This document shows positions 35,157 to 48,955 of a stretch of 64,000 nucleotides of DNA, piece by piece; the first letter of the stretch is position 1, and every line of letters begins with the position of its first letter. A program made the position numbers and the translations under genes. Source of the DNA: Echinostoma caproni (lineage: Eukaryota > Platyhelminthes > Trematoda > Plagiorchiida > Echinostomatidae); contig UZAN01039509.1 of the NCBI GenBank assembly GCA_900618425.1, positions 1 to 64,000 on the forward strand, read 5' to 3'. The notes under the pieces were generated by a model that was given only the letters and a program-made list of their open reading frames with translations, made no database searches and had not been told where the DNA came from.

Positions 35157-36747
35157 TTTAATCCTGAAAGCGAGACATTTTTGGGCTAAGTTACTACAAT
35201 CACTGAATTTCAGCCAGATTTTAAACCAAATATNAATGAACTATAACGAACAAGCTCCTAAATTTCTGACACTAGTCAATAGACTGATTGCACGTGAGTT
35301 TTTTCCACAATATATTATTATTCAGTGAACGCATCGTTCTTTATCATAGATCTTTAGAAGTATTTATTGGTTGTAGTTATTACTAAATGTAGGATGTACT
35401 AGTGGGTTATATTACTAATTGACTGTCTGATCTCTATTAGCTTTTGAAATAGTCGATTTGGTGGTTCAAAAATGAAGCATCAAGGGGGTGGCAGCTCAAC
35501 CTAATCACTATTCAGTTCAAAATAATTGGAATGGGATATGCATGTAAAGTAAACATCTTTGTGATTTGTAAGCAAAGCCTTATGATGGTTTGATTAGATG
35601 AAACGTGGCGTTATTATATCACAAGAGACATATAGTACATGCTATTATATACTGACTAATAAATGGAGCTGATACATCAAAATATTTATCTAATAATTGG
35701 ACTTTGTTTTAATTTTTCCATATTCAATTTTTTGCGTGAACAATAAGATGCTAAAAATTCCTGATAGCGAATAGCCGAAAAATCGTAACAAATACAGCGA
35801 GGGGTATTATCACAGCATACGAAACAGGTAAAAATAAATTTACTCCGAGGCGTACCATAATGAGTTCGTTGTTGAACATTGAAAAACATTTACCATCACC
35901 GAACACCCTGAACCTGTTCACCCAGCAACCGGCATGGAGAAACCAAAACTCCCCACATTTTCGAGAATTCGCCTCCCTCACAGAGTGAATTGATTGAAAA
36001 ATTCTTGACAATTCCAGTGAATTTCGAGCGTTTCGTTACTTCGGTATAGCACGAAAGCTTTCTTGATTTCTTTAATATTGTTGAGTATTTTAGCTTTATG
36101 AATGTGATTTACTACTAGCAGCATAAAATCTAGGGATCAGATAGATGGTTTACTCTTTTAACCCTTTTTGTTGGCAATTTCGGTTTCGCGTGCACCGGCT
36201 TCCGTACACGCAGCATTTCATTTTTCGTTATTGATGAATACGACACATATGTAATCGTGAATAACTTTGCCATACTTACTCAGTACAAATAGACCTTGCA
36301 AACCGTAAGTCTACTAGATGAAGAGTTTTGCACCGGATCCCATCATTTGAGCAAGGAAGGATGAGAAATTGTGCTGCAAACGAAAGGGTTATTGTCGTGT
36401 TGTTTTGACTTTGATGACCATACAGTGATGTTACCCATATAAGGGAGGAAATAAAATTGCAGCAATCTAATAATAATTGAGTCTTTATCAATACTATAGA
36501 TCCTGTCCCTGTATGCAGCAGCAATTGAGATCAAACAATAAAAAACATTTGATATGGTAGCACAATTTTGCTATTGTTCCAGGTTGTCGAGGGAATTTTT
36601 CATTTGGTTTGACAATATTCATTTTCAGATCACCAATGGGTCATTCTTTTGAAGTTTCACTTAAGGCTAAATTCCCGTCTTTTCTGGCATTAGAACTGAT
36701 TTGATTTTGTTCTAATGGAAAGTATACATTTTCTTCTCTAACCTGAG

Positions 36748-36966
36748 GCTATCTGGACACGTCCTATGGGACGGAGTTTCCATCGATCGTTACTTTCCGG
36801 GGATAGGGACAGCATTCCGATGTCAAAACTCACTTCATTACATGCGGAACCACTGTCCAACTGTCCGAAATATTCCCACAGAAAAGTTGAAGAGGTTGGA
36901 GAACGCATCAGCATTCTACTGGGCTATATCAAATTGACCAAGGAAAAACTAATCGAGTGTTTATGA
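36748..36966 (+). CDS. Candidate terminal exon, two frames open
   Basis: A strong acceptor (TTTTCTTCTCTAACCTGAG) precedes 36748. One phase gives 62 residues to a TGA at 36935-36937: SGHVLWDGVSIDRYFPGIG and later NHCPTVRNIPTEKLKRLEN. Another frame is open to 36966 and ends VGERISILLGYIKLTKEKL. I favour the first by residue mix, weakly. The segment is richer in G+C than its flanks. It would be the last exon of a plus-strand gene whose earlier exons I could not place. No family is recognised. Confidence 0.33.
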   Translation, partial: AIWTRPMGRSFHRSLLSGDRDSIPMSKLTSLHAEPLSNCPKYSHRKVEEVGERISILLGYIKLTKEKLIECL

Positions 36967-38246
36967 TATTAAGACCCACCTGCTGTTCGCAATTTATTAT
37001 TACCTACGAAGTGATAATTACTAATTATGCATCGACAGAAATTCACCTTTATCACTTAGGTCATATTCCACTTTCTTATAACAACCTGATTTGTAATAAA
37101 GGATTAGTTGTTCCGTTACATTACCAAGGAAGAAACTTATGGAATCGTTGGGGTAAACTGCAGCTTTTTTTTACTGCTATCAGAGTCAACCTACAAGTTA
37201 ATTATTGCAATGCACTTATGTAAACACTTCCCGCTGCTGGTGAAAATGGCATAATATTGTTATTAATATTTACAACACTTGTGGCTCTTCTTAATTCGAC
37301 TGGCTCTTAGATTTCACGTTGCTTGTTCAAAGTAAGTTCTCCGCAGTTTGCTTTAAAAAAATCCACTGTGATTCACCATCAACTGAGGCAGCTTTTCATC
37401 CTTAATCACATTTGAATATTATAATCAGCCTAGAATTTATAACAAAACTGCATCTTAAACTTCCTAGTTTTAAAGAATTCTGATACACTGTTCTTGGTGA
37501 TGCATTTACCGAATTGTCCAACAAATGTAATGTTATGTAACATTGGCTGCATTGTTCATTTATGCGCATAACAGTTACTCTCCTGAAGGAAACGAATATT
37601 AGTATGGACACGTTGTTTATTAGTCATATCACTTACATACTTCTTTTTAGGGTATTAAATGTTGCATTGCTTGGTTTTGCTATTTATTGTCATATTCTGT
37701 AGGTATTAAGGAAAACAGCTGCATTCCGAACCTAAAGGCCAGCACCTTCGAACATGAGTAACACTGGTCTCTNAGAGCTTAAAGTAGTTCAATCCCGTGA
37801 GTTTGCACCTTTATACTTTTGTACTCTTTACCATATGATCTTTTCTTCACACTTGTTCGGTGCGATAAGAGCATATAATTTGTGATCGTGATAATCCTTC
37901 TCGGTCGGTTCCACATGCCTGTGCGCCAGATGAATGACATGGAATGTACGTTTATTCTTTTACACTGTGTAACGCCGATCACATCTTTAAGTGAATAAAC
38001 GTATTTGATTCCTCATTTTTCGTACTATGAAGAATGCATCTCGTGATCAAAACTCTTTTGAGCGGATCACCATCACCAATACTGTCCCCGAGGACCTAAG
38101 GTGCTCATAATGGACCCGATACTTTCTATAGTCAAATCCATTTAAAAAGAGCGCGACTAGCATTTGAATTGCTTTCATTAAATTACCCTGTGTAATTATG
38201 ATATAAACCGCATTCTTATCAACCGATCAAGTTTGACGACAAATGC

Positions 38247-38651
38247 TTGCCGTTAGCAAGTGGGCAAACACAGAAGTTACCTGAAGCTGATTGTTTATAT
38301 GAAAGGCAATGGATACACCACCGAATACTATGTTTTCTTAGAGTCAAGACCTGCATGACGAACATGAATGAGATAATAGTGGAAAGAGCTCACTGTATTG
38401 TGATTACATCAGCAGAAAGTCTATGTCTTAGCCGTCTCGATTTCGAGGGCACATGCTGTCGGTATCTGAATGCACAAGGTCCGGGTGAAAATCAAGTAAT
38501 TTTCAACCTTCACCCAAGTGGAGGAGAACAAAACTCCGAAAAGGCGCATACATATATGGAAGCGGGGTTGAGTTTGTTTTGTTTCGGAGCCGGTATGATA
38601 ATTGGTAAAACGCGCTTGACCAAATTATACGCTGTCTGTCACATGGCATGA
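38247..38651 (+). CDS. Long single-exon open frame, unrecognised
   Basis: An open frame of 134 codons, among the longest outside LINE sequence, ends at a stop at 38649-38651. An ACACAG at 38265-38270 could be an acceptor giving about 127 codons. The later half is the more protein-like: CRYLNAQGPGENQVIFNLHP, then HTYMEAGLSLFCFGAGMIIG, a hydrophobic glycine-rich stretch. Cysteines are frequent. G+C is higher than in the flanks. No ATG with clear upstream context and no domain is recognised. It could be an internal or terminal exon, or a chance frame. Confidence 0.3.
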   Translation: MPLASGQTQKLPEADCLYERQWIHHRILCFLRVKTCMTNMNEIIVERAHCIVITSAESLCLSRLDFEGTCCRYLNAQGPGENQVIFNLHPSGGEQNSEKAHTYMEAGLSLFCFGAGMIIGKTRLTKLYAVCHMA

Positions 38652-38659
38652 AATTGCAT

Positions 38660-41300
38660 GCCATAGATTATTCAGAACAATAACAGCGAGTACTTTTATT
38701 GTAATAATTAAATAAGCAAGACAAATATGGTGCAGTATATATTATTAATACCAGTTGGATTATTCAGTTTAAGTTTCGACCTACATATGTGTGGAACAAG
38801 CATTTTAACGAGGACTGTTGCTCAGGAGACCTCCTGAATCTCGGAGTATGACGACGGTACTCCTTCAAATATCAACCCATGGTTCAATGAACTCCTCATT
38901 AAATGCCTCGTTAAAGCCTTTGTGGTATACAATGGACTCGACACTTACCGCGATGAAACAACTAGGCTTTGGGTAAAAGATATAATGGGGTCATAGCAAT
39001 TTGCATGCACTAGTGGCTTCAAAAATTTCTTTGTCATGTATGAAGGCCAAATAAATGACAACAACCGTACAGGACTGCTTCATATTTCTTTGAACTCATT
39101 ACTACTACATATCAACTACTACATATCAACTTAGAACAAAACGGCTTATCCTGATAGTGAACGCAATGTATACTCTATGGCATCAACATCATACAACGAT
39201 CTGAATGCATTAGATGTATTTACGTGGATGAACTTGTTCCTAAGTGCCACAATAAGTGCCAACATAAGCCTGCTAAGTTCATTAAACAATTCTCAACCAG
39301 TGCGCAACGTTTGGTTTCAAGCATTGTTGAATGCTTGGCGTATTCTCAAGTAAGGATGGAACATAATGCGAGGTAATTATTATGTGTTTACAACCGAAAG
39401 CATGTTGCGTTGATTAAAGTTGATATCTCACCTACTGAAAAAACAGTGGAAGGACAGAGGACACCACCACATCCTAGTGATATGGGCTGAATGAAAACTT
39501 AATTAAAGTTTCTCATGCCGGATTTTGTCATATCTTCCTTTCCAGGTTTGTATCAACGTAAGTTGGTTCCTTTGCTGGATAATTTCTGAACAAATCCGAG
39601 TAGCGATTGGTGTATAGAAAGACAACGTAGCCGGATCTGAGCATACATTTTTACAATTTTACACCGCCTGAAGTGCAAATTAATCCAGGTCGATGTATAG
39701 AGGATACAACAAAGATTTTTAGCGAGGGCAGAACAGAATAAAAGCTGGTGTCAAGGATCCTTCCTCAAACGGATTAGTAATCCGTAAGCAAAGGGATACA
39801 ATGCGGTACAAACACTTTAAGGAGTACCTAGTTAGCAAAGAAGTTGATATTCATCTTCTTGCCCTTATAAAAATATATATATGAAACAAAATTATCGAAA
39901 GTAGATAATTCGATTCCTTTAGTCTGGAGTTTCCCGCCGTTAAGCTTAAAATTTGTATCCAAGCCAATATCTGCACGCGATTGAAGGTCACAATGACCAA
40001 GTCTAGGGCTTATTTCTGTGTTTACTCATTTCATTGAATATATGGAACAGCGTGGATAGGCTCCACAGTCAGAATATTGATCGCAACGATTCCTGAGCGA
40101 CATTCAGCTCGAACGAACACAGAAATGATAACGTCACTTACCAGTACACTGCTTTTACACATAGCTGAGTTAAATCACACAGTGAACAGAACAGTTACTT
40201 TCAACTCGCTGTATGAATTTATCGTTCAGCTAACAGACGAGATTTGCTTTCGGTAGGAATAAAAACGCTCAATTTCCTCAAAAACAATTCAAACAGACCA
40301 TACGATAATACGACTAGATACTCCGAGGATTGCATCAATGAACCAAGAACGTACAATGGTATTCGTCAGTGAGATAAAATAAAATTGAGTGATGCGATGT
40401 TATTGTTTTCACTTCATAAGAAACGTTTGCTCCTTAATTGTCGATATACGGGCCTGATTTGAATAACTGAAAATGAGCTTGTTTATCATCAGGTATTTTT
40501 AGTACTGGATTAGTGTTTACTAAAACAATGTAAGGCAAAGCATCCAGGGTTACGGATCTTACCGCTTACACCTCAGAACAAGAGCATTGGTGCCTAAGGG
40601 CAGCGGTTATTCCATGACGTTCTTGACAACCACGGAAAAAATAAGTGATATATAGCTGAATAAAGCAATTAGGAAATGAAACATTGCCTAAAGGAAATCA
40701 ACAAGATGAGGTTTGCCAACTGCGGGGTCAGAAAAAATGACTGTATGTGGATGCAATCAATTCTAATGAGGTATTAGACTGACTCGGAGATCGTTGGATG
40801 GAGACAGGTAGTTCAAGCTAGGGATTGAGGGGAATTGTGCGTCAAAAGTTGTCAGATAAATGAAGCCACGTGGAGCACGCGAAATCGCACAAATACTGCC
40901 AAACGTCATTTACATGAAACCGTATTCTAAAACAAAAATTAATTGTACCCTGAAAGTAAACTAACAGCTTCCATCTTACTTTGGAAAACTTTACGCGTCT
41001 GTTATTTGAAATTTATGACTAATGTACCGCTATTGATGATTATATATCTGTTTGAATATTTTTCAATGTCCACCGAATGAATCAAGAAACGCAATTCAAC
41101 ATAGGTGTTGACAACACATTCATGAAACAACAATCAATAAATAAACAGAATAAACTCCCATATTGCTTTGCTTTACATTCATTTTTCGTTCTGGTATGTA
41201 TAATTTGAACTAATACAAATCATATAATGGCATCCAAGGTTGAACAAATTCAAACGGTGATACGAGAAAACAAACAACAATGCAGTGAGAGATAAAGTTC
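38660..41300. other. No recognisable gene; 14-bp tandem duplication at 39101-39128
   Basis: AT-rich DNA. ACTACTACATATCA occurs twice head to tail at 39101-39114 and 39115-39128. Nothing else supported. Confidence 0.45.
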
Positions 41301-41318
41301 GGATTAAATACCTCTTAC

Positions 41319-41353
41319 CTATAGCCACTGGTATACAATTACTGTGTTTGAAA
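41319..41353 (-). CDS. Candidate 35-nt exon with strong splice signals
   Basis: On the minus strand, TTGAAAATTTATTTCAG is followed by 35 bases and an ATAG/GTAAGAGG donor. Only one phase is open (2 in, 1 out), encoding FKHSNCIPVAI plus a split codon. Both splice signals are close to consensus. A partner exon downstream after ATTTGTATTAG (about 41216) could continue in phase but is weak. Confidence 0.28.
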
Positions 41354-42184
41354 CTGAAATAAATTTTCAAAATGCGAGTCATGTTGCACGAATTCAATTT
41401 ATATCTATATATATATACAAATTTCACAATAAGTTAAGTATTTTTCATGTATCCCACAGTGTGATAGGTCCTTTGCAAATAATCCTCTTTTATAACATGC
41501 AACCCAGATTAAACTCGCTCAAACAGTACTAAACATACACTCTGTTTTGTTCTTTAGTTCTAACTAATGTGCGAACAATACATGATGAAATCCCTACGCA
41601 TGTATTCCAAAATGGAAGCATATACTCTGCGTGTGTTATTGGATAGAACACTGTTAATTCCGTCAATGTCAAAAGCTAAGCGCTATTAAAAGTATTGTTT
41701 CAATCACATTATTTGTTATTTTTTCCGATGGAACTTTCCTAGTTATGTATTAAAACAATAGTCAATTCAACCATTTCATCCTCCTCCTTTATGGTTTAAC
41801 GCTTCTAGTTTATCCGGATGGAACCAGTGAGTAATGCATCAATTTTACAGGGTTTGGTTCCGAAATTTTCCTGCTGTACTGCAAAATCAATGTCGCCAAA
41901 ATTTTTGTGGTAAGCTAGATTATTTTCGAGAAATCAAAGAAGTACCAAAATATTTTCAGATATTTTAAAAGTAATTGCTTGTGATTCACTTCTAAGGGAA
42001 CAGTAACCCTTCCATAACACAGTGGTGATCGAAAGATTTCTCTAGGGGTTCTTCCACAGGTTGTAGAACTACAGTCCTTTCTACCGTGCAAGCATGTCCA
42101 ACACAATCCATTCACCATGGAAAAACTTTTCATGTACCATACTTGCTAGTACAAATGCAATTACGTTCTAGGGTATGAAATAAT

Positions 42185-42433
42185 TTGTCAAAAGAATCGG
42201 AAATAAGGCCTGGTGTCAACGATGAAATGCGAACTGAAAGGTCTTATAGTTTCCCAATTAAGTTTACTTGTGTATGCATTAAGCAACCATTGAATAATTG
42301 GGGTCATCAGGGCGCGGCTTTTTGTCGGTATCAATCATACTGTAAGGACCGAGTGCTGCTTTGTCACGGAAAGCGTAGTTTTTGGTACGGAGTACAGGTT
42401 AAGTTAATAATTGCGATACAGAAATTACAGTGA
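42185..42433 (+). CDS. Weak candidate coding segment
   Basis: An 82-codon frame contains YSFPIKFTCVCIKQPLNNWG and several cysteines. A GTACAG/GTTAAG donor-like site lies near its end and an ACAG lies 33 bases later, which would be a very short intron, but joining them creates an immediate stop. Kept only as a candidate. Confidence 0.15.
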   Translation: MSKESEIRPGVNDEMRTERSYSFPIKFTCVCIKQPLNNWGHQGAAFCRYQSYCKDRVLLCHGKRSFWYGVQVKLIIAIQKLQ

Positions 42434-45028
42434 CTATATAAACGGTTATGCGCTTGATACTTCCGTTGGTTTATCAATATTAGAGATTCCTCAAACTTCA
42501 GTCCTCTTAGGGAAAGCACTTTTAGGGAAAACAATGTATGTATTGTTTTCTAACTATGGAGAAGCTACAAGGACATACACCAAATGCCACGTGTTAAGAA
42601 ACTAGAGCTAGGGTAGACACATACAAAAGTAAATTCCGGAATTGTGCGATTGTTGTTGTAGTTGTTAAGGATGATATTCTTTTGTCGTTGTCTTCATTGT
42701 ATGGCTCAGCTTTATCACACACTGATGTCACAGGTAAAATTGTTTACAGGCAGCATAGGGGCATTTCAAAGTCCAAGGTTAAAAACAAATTCACATGTTA
42801 CTTTCTGTGCGGTTGTGGGTAAAAGTAAACGAGAGAGCACAGGGGAAGTTTGGTGGGCGTTTATATAAAATGTCGGAATTCAAAGTGTGTGTGGAGGGGG
42901 TGAGAACGACAGTGTATGGTTTTCGAAAACAAGATGGTTGGTTATGAACTGCAAAAATTCTCTACGCTAGGTTTACAATGCTTTATAATCAAGTCGTCAA
43001 CAGAAATAGAGCAAACGCGGTTAACAACCGTGAAGCTATAATATGAGTCTGAAATCCTGTTTTAGTAATCCAGGGAAAATAACACGAGAGAAATAGAATG
43101 AGATCGCCAAAGCACACTCATATACCACAATGCAGATTACTAACTAGGATCGGCGAAACTGCCTTAGATTTCGAAGTTAAAATGATAAGTGACGCGATTT
43201 ACCGATGCAGTTGTATATAATGGTTGATGGATTGTTATCGATAGCCACATTAAGATATGTGGCACAGTTCATTCTAGATAAGAAATTTTATCTTTCGCAT
43301 GTGAGTCTATTGGTAACCGTGATTGTGAAATTTTTTACACACATTCAACACGTTTGCTGGGGTTCAAACTAATTCGTGATTGGTAGGAGAAAAAGAAATG
43401 GGCCATGAGAGCACATCATATGCTAATTTCAGCCACGTACGGGAGCAACAAAATGAATATCACAAATATACATGGACAATAAATTAGGACATCATAGTTC
43501 CCAGAAGAATTCTGGAATTGTTATATACGAGGTTTGATGGAAAACTCACAAGTCTGGCGCTATCAGTAAAACATTTGGATAAACAAGTTGCCAATCATTC
43601 AGCAAACGCCTCACTGTAGAAGATGCCGTGGAAAAATAAACTATTGGTGCGGATTTCCTTTTATTATTATTATTTCCAAATCACTTCCAAACGCTGTTGT
43701 CGCTAATTTTACATTTTAACATGATTTAACCTGATTTGTAGTATCCGTAAAAATCAAAGGTTAGTTATTAATTTATTTTCATGTGATTAAAGATCCCAAA
43801 GTTTATTGAAATTTTCATCTAACAATGTTTTGTATGAGCGAGAATACGAAATATTCTGTTTAAGTATGCGTTTATCTTTAATATAACTGCACACTCTCCC
43901 ATCGTTTTGTGGAATTGGTTTTACAAAGTTGACGTTGATAATGACAAATTTTTATATGTAGACTGGATAGTAACTAGTTAATATGATGAAAAACTCAAAT
44001 TGGGCACGCATTCAAATCCATGGTCAGCATGTCATAGATCTATCTAGATGAACATTCTCGAACCGAGCTGAATTCGGTACTATTTTGCTTACGGTCATTG
44101 ATGCCCGGGATTTAATAAAGCAAATGAATTAAACAACATACCAGGTAGCATTGTCGTGAAAACATATTTTTGAATGCATGCAGTTATGATATTGATATCC
44201 TTTGCACTGATCAACCCATATTTAGTTTCCTGTAATTTGTGAAAAATGTTCTGTGGTGCTAGCAGGCGGACTGAACGATAATTTGCGTGAGACGCAAGGA
44301 GGCTGACTAGAAATGCAGTAGAATGCATTCAAATGTACAAAATGGAGTAGTGAATTTGGAATAATGCAGTCGTTTGTTCACAGGCACCAGGCTCTGTTGT
44401 TGAACTTTTTTTTGTAAACAGTCGAATGAATTATTCTAAATTTGCCACGCTTAATCACCTAAACCATTCACTGAAGTTGAAGACGGTGGACCATGTAGGT
44501 CAGAGATCAGGGTTCGATGTTCCTACTTTTATATTCACGGTTTGAGTTCTGACCGCATGCAAAAGAGACATTACGTTGAAGCGCTAAGTGTTTACTTCTT
44601 AAGATAACTTGCATTTTCATTCAGACCTATTTGTTAGAATGGAAGTCGTAAAACAGTGCCTCTGGTGGAACTAAATTTAAGGAAGCGATTGTAACAAATA
44701 GAACCTCCGGCTACTGTGACTGAACCTTAACAAAAGACCGTGAATATTACCAACGCTATCATCATAATTGATGAATGTCTCGCATTTGCCGGATGGGAAG
44801 AGAAAAAGTAAAAATATGTTAGTTTGTGCCTTGCTAAATTGACTTGTTTGTGTCGAACATCGCCTTGAGGTAGTCTTTAACGCAACTGACCGTTGAAATG
44901 GCAAAACCCGCAGCTCACGGGATAAGAAACGTATCAAGTAGTGCATATTATCGGTTCCATTGGTTCGCAGATCATAAGGAACAATTATCAATGAAGTGTG
45001 ACGGATGGTAAATGAAACATCTAATTGT

Positions 45029-45057
45029 ATTTCTCACCTGAAGCAATGTTGAATGAC
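45029..45057 (-). CDS. Weak candidate 29-nt exon
   Basis: On the minus strand, TTCTGATATTACCAG precedes and a CAG/GTGAGA donor follows. Two phases are open (TKGHSTLLQ in one). The frame at 44991-44677 lies just downstream and is open for 104 codons, but no acceptor joins the two convincingly. Confidence 0.15.
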
Positions 45058-45729
45058 CTTTTGTCACTGGTAATATCAGAATTGGATTTTCAAATACACC
45101 GACCTGCGCTCTATCTATTATGCCTTCAGTTCTACGCTATATTGCGTGGAGTTCACTTGTGGTAATGCCGAATATCATGGGTCTCCTTCTGAAACCCACT
45201 AAAACATCGCAAAATATGCTTTCGAATAGTTGATATTTCACTCTCCCCTTCGTCATCTCATGGGTCGTTTACTCTAATTTATTTCCCAGTTTGATTAATG
45301 TCGGCAGGACCGAAGTTGTTTAGTCAGTTATAAGACTTGCGGTAATCACCTCAAACCAGATAGTATAACTTAAGAGATAGTTATGCAGTTATAAAAAGCG
45401 TCTCTTGAACTCAGCATAACGCACTTTACTCTCCTGTTGCTCGCGGGTGACGCTGCTCAAACAATGGTTTTATGCAACAGATAATGCATCTAATTCATTT
45501 ACCCTCAGATAGCCGAGCTTCGCGAAGATTTAGCACAATTATTGCAACTTGTCTCATCTGTCTAGTTAACAGGATGGAGCTAGTGAGGCCGGAGCTGAGA
45601 TATTTTCACGTCCACCCTAAATGTATTTTAAATGCGCTTACATGTCTAACCGATTACTGCCTATCACAATTCAAAGCCACAATTGATGATATACGAAAAA
45701 ATGTTTTTTATATTGGAAGTAGCATTTAA

Positions 45730-48406
45730 ATTGGATTAGGTCATTAGGGTTTTATTTTTGACCTGATGAATATTTGTGATAAATAATGGTGAACAAACAT
45801 AAAACTAAAATACTGTTCTGGATATATACAAATGGGGCAAGTAAACTCTTGTTGCACTTCAAAATTAGTCCTTCTTATCTGCATTGAATGCTCAATTGTT
45901 TACCTTACTCTCCAAGTGTTTGTATCCACGTCACTCATCCAATTGAATCAACTAAACTTAGGGACATTTGCAAGAAAAGTTCACGAAAGATGGTTTTAGT
46001 TTTCTATTGTGGCAATATCATCATTCTTCAAATCCATCAAAAGTGTTATTTCACATTCAAAAACTCCAATCTGTTGTATCGTCGATCATGTGAAAGTTCA
46101 TCATGAGAAAGAAACAGAATCGCAAATAACACACGATGAGCAACAGCTACGTGTTCCGTTTTCATCAAAAAACATTATTTAATATTTTGATTTATGTGTG
46201 CAAATAAACCTGGGTAATAAATGGACTGCCAAAAGGTAACACGGATTGAAGATGTTTGGTGGTGGTGAGAAAATCCTAACAAAGGATTGCTAGGTACACT
46301 ATCATTACTCGAGTAAAATGGTCATTTGAATAATTGCATCTAAACCTGAGCGTAAGACACCTGGAGTGAATTTAGTTATTGGAATAGATTTTTCACACAA
46401 GTTAAACCTGAATGTTATTGTGATATACGATTTTTTCGGTTAGTTCATTTAGCGGGTGCAAGAATAAAATGATAAGCGGAACACACTGTTTCTCGATGAA
46501 TTCATCAACAGTTTGTTTCTCCTACTGGACATTGTTTTTCACGAAGCAATGGACATTTTTCATTTATTAAACTGGTACACTCTCTGTGCGGAACACTGGG
46601 ATCCCCCACAGAATTTCGTCACATGAAATCCAGTGATTCAATGTGAGATGTACCAATTATGATCAAAGAAGGAAAACAGGTTTTGTGAAGATTGATCCAT
46701 CTCATGAGTTGGGAATAAATAGTGTGTGAATGTCTAAGCGGTCGAGTGAGTGTGTGAAAGTGACTGATTTGTTTGTTGGTTTATGTGGTATGTCATGCGT
46801 TTATCAAGTTTCGCATACAGTTGGCAAACGGATGAGAGCAATTTTGTTTACACAAGTTTCTACCTAAAAAACGAATGATCATCTTCCGAGACGTCACCGG
46901 CCAATTGAAAAGGAATTCAGCTGACTATTCTGGTTTTATACCTTACACATAATTATACAATCACTACCCACTGGATGAACTGTGCGTGATGTTGACCAAT
47001 TTGCATCCTCATTGACCGGGCTGTCGAGGATAATGTTCGGTACCTTTAGGTGGGAAGGCTTTGGCATACGGTAGTTATGCAACGCACATAAGATGCATAG
47101 AATAGATCCCTACCTGGTATATTATAGATATTTTATAGATATTATATATATATAATATAGATGGTCATTTCACACAGTATGCGTTTTGGTTATCTACCCA
47201 GCGGAAGGATTGATAGAAGTAAACTTAGTTTGTCTACCTGTGCATTTACAGAGGCCGTTAATTACGGGATAATTATTTTGATGTTCAAAAACGGGATGCT
47301 GATTCCTTATTGTTTTATGGGATACAATTTGACAGAAATGGATTTAATTTAATTCGTTTAAAATTTATTTTTGCTTGAGAACCACTTATGGGCGAATAGT
47401 AGTTCTTCTTCCTCTAAGATAAATTTGTAAACTCCGACGGTCAAGCATAAACGAAAATGTGTAATTCCAAAAAAACATACATGAAGTTGTGCTACCACTA
47501 TTAGCAATCACTACCAATGAAAATTGGCATAAATTAAAAAAAGATGTGTAGGTAATTGGTTACATCTTCACGTCTTCTACGTAAGATTAGTTTTTCTTTT
47601 CAGTGGGTATTCTTCGGATACCCAACAGTACATCGCTGAAAATTCCCATTGTAGTATTTGCAAAAACTGCAAAATGATGATCAAGCCAGTTTCGTATAGC
47701 CCGATATTCTGTCTAAAAATAGTGCAAAATTTATAAAGGACAAATAGCATTAGCATACAGATTTATGCGTGTAAGTTAGTGCTGGGATATTAACAAAAAA
47801 GTGAATGAGATTAGATACGAGAGACGAAGATTTGAATAGATTAAAGGTTGACTATTTCCAATTTGGGATACGAAGGTATGGAAAGCGTCATCCATGCTCA
47901 TGGGACGAATTCCACTGTGTTGTAGTTGACTACTGTGAGAAATGTAACAAGTCGCGATTTAGAATAAATCGATTGAATGAACCGGTAAACTGCCAAGAGG
48001 TCGACGTGATCTGAATACCGTTGTTGAACAAAATTCTATCAATTATGCGGTAAACTTTAGAAACATCTTCATTCTTTTAAAATTCCCTACTTGTGAGTTG
48101 TTCCACAATCCAGTGGAGATTTTTCCTCATAAGAGGAGCCAACCAGTCGGCTTGTCGTCCTGAATCGTCCGTGGGAATTGCTTCGCTTGCCCAATATGAG
48201 CATGCAAATAGGTATTTCATCACATATATGGTTGAGACTTTCGACAGGATTCACTCAAATATCAAGTAGACTGGTGAGGAAAAAACAATAATACCGCGAT
48301 GTGGAAGGAATTGCTCATTTCAAACGTTGGGCTAGCAATTTGTTTTTAGACTTCTGATCCCCTTTCAAATTCACACTCCGAAATACTATGCTTCTCCGCA
48401 GTTGTC
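45730..48406. other. Mostly no recognisable gene; AT dinucleotide tract at 47119-47160
   Basis: The AT tract is made of TAGATATT/TATATA units. The plus frame at 47805-48014 encodes a small charged protein with clustered cysteines (FHCVVVDYCEKCNKSRF), starting at an ATG; nothing around it confirms a gene. Confidence 0.35.
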
Positions 48407-48955
48407 NNNNNNNNNNNNNNNNNNNNNNNNNNNNNNNNNNNNNNNNNNNNNNNNNNNNNNNNNNNNNNNNNNNNNNNNNNNNNNNNNNNNNNNNNNNNNN
48501 NNNNNNNNNNNNNNNNNNNNNNNNNNNNNNNNNNNNNNNNNNNNNNNNNNNNNNNNNNNNNNNNNNNNNNNNNNNNNNNNNNNNNNNNNNNNNNNNNNNN
48601 NNNNNNNNNNNNNNNNNNNNNNNNNNNNNNNNNNNNNNNNNNNNNNNNNNNNNNNNNNNNNNNNNNNNNNNNNNNNNNNNNNNNNNNNNNNNNNNNNNNN
48701 NNNNNNNNNNNNNNNNNNNNNNNNNNNNNNNNNNNNNNNNNNNNNNNNNNNNNNNNNNNNNNNNNNNNNNNNNNNNNNNNNNNNNNNNNNNNNNNNNNNN
48801 NNNNNNNNNNNNNNNNNNNNNNNNNNNNNNNNNNNNNNNNNNNNNNNNNNNNNNNNNNNNNNNNNNNNNNNNNNNNNNNNNNNNNNNNNNNNNNNNNNNN
48901 NNNNNNNNNNNNNNNNNNNNNNNNNNNNNNNNNNNNNNNNNNNNNNNNNNNNNNN
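48407..48955. other. 549-bp N gap with a 17-bp duplicate on both sides
   Basis: The 17 bases GCTTCTCCGCAGTTGTC end at 48406 and begin again at 48956, directly flanking the Ns. This suggests the contig ends overlap and the true gap may be zero, or that the gap lies inside a tandem repeat. Confidence 0.85.

Noticed and set aside
42400..42433. 33-bp micro-intron between GTACAG/GTTAAG and ATTACAG
   Set aside because: Removing it creates an immediate stop in the frame that it should connect.
44677..44991. 104-codon minus frame as an exon
   Set aside because: No acceptor at its start; competing frame after an internal CAG; length is within chance expectation.
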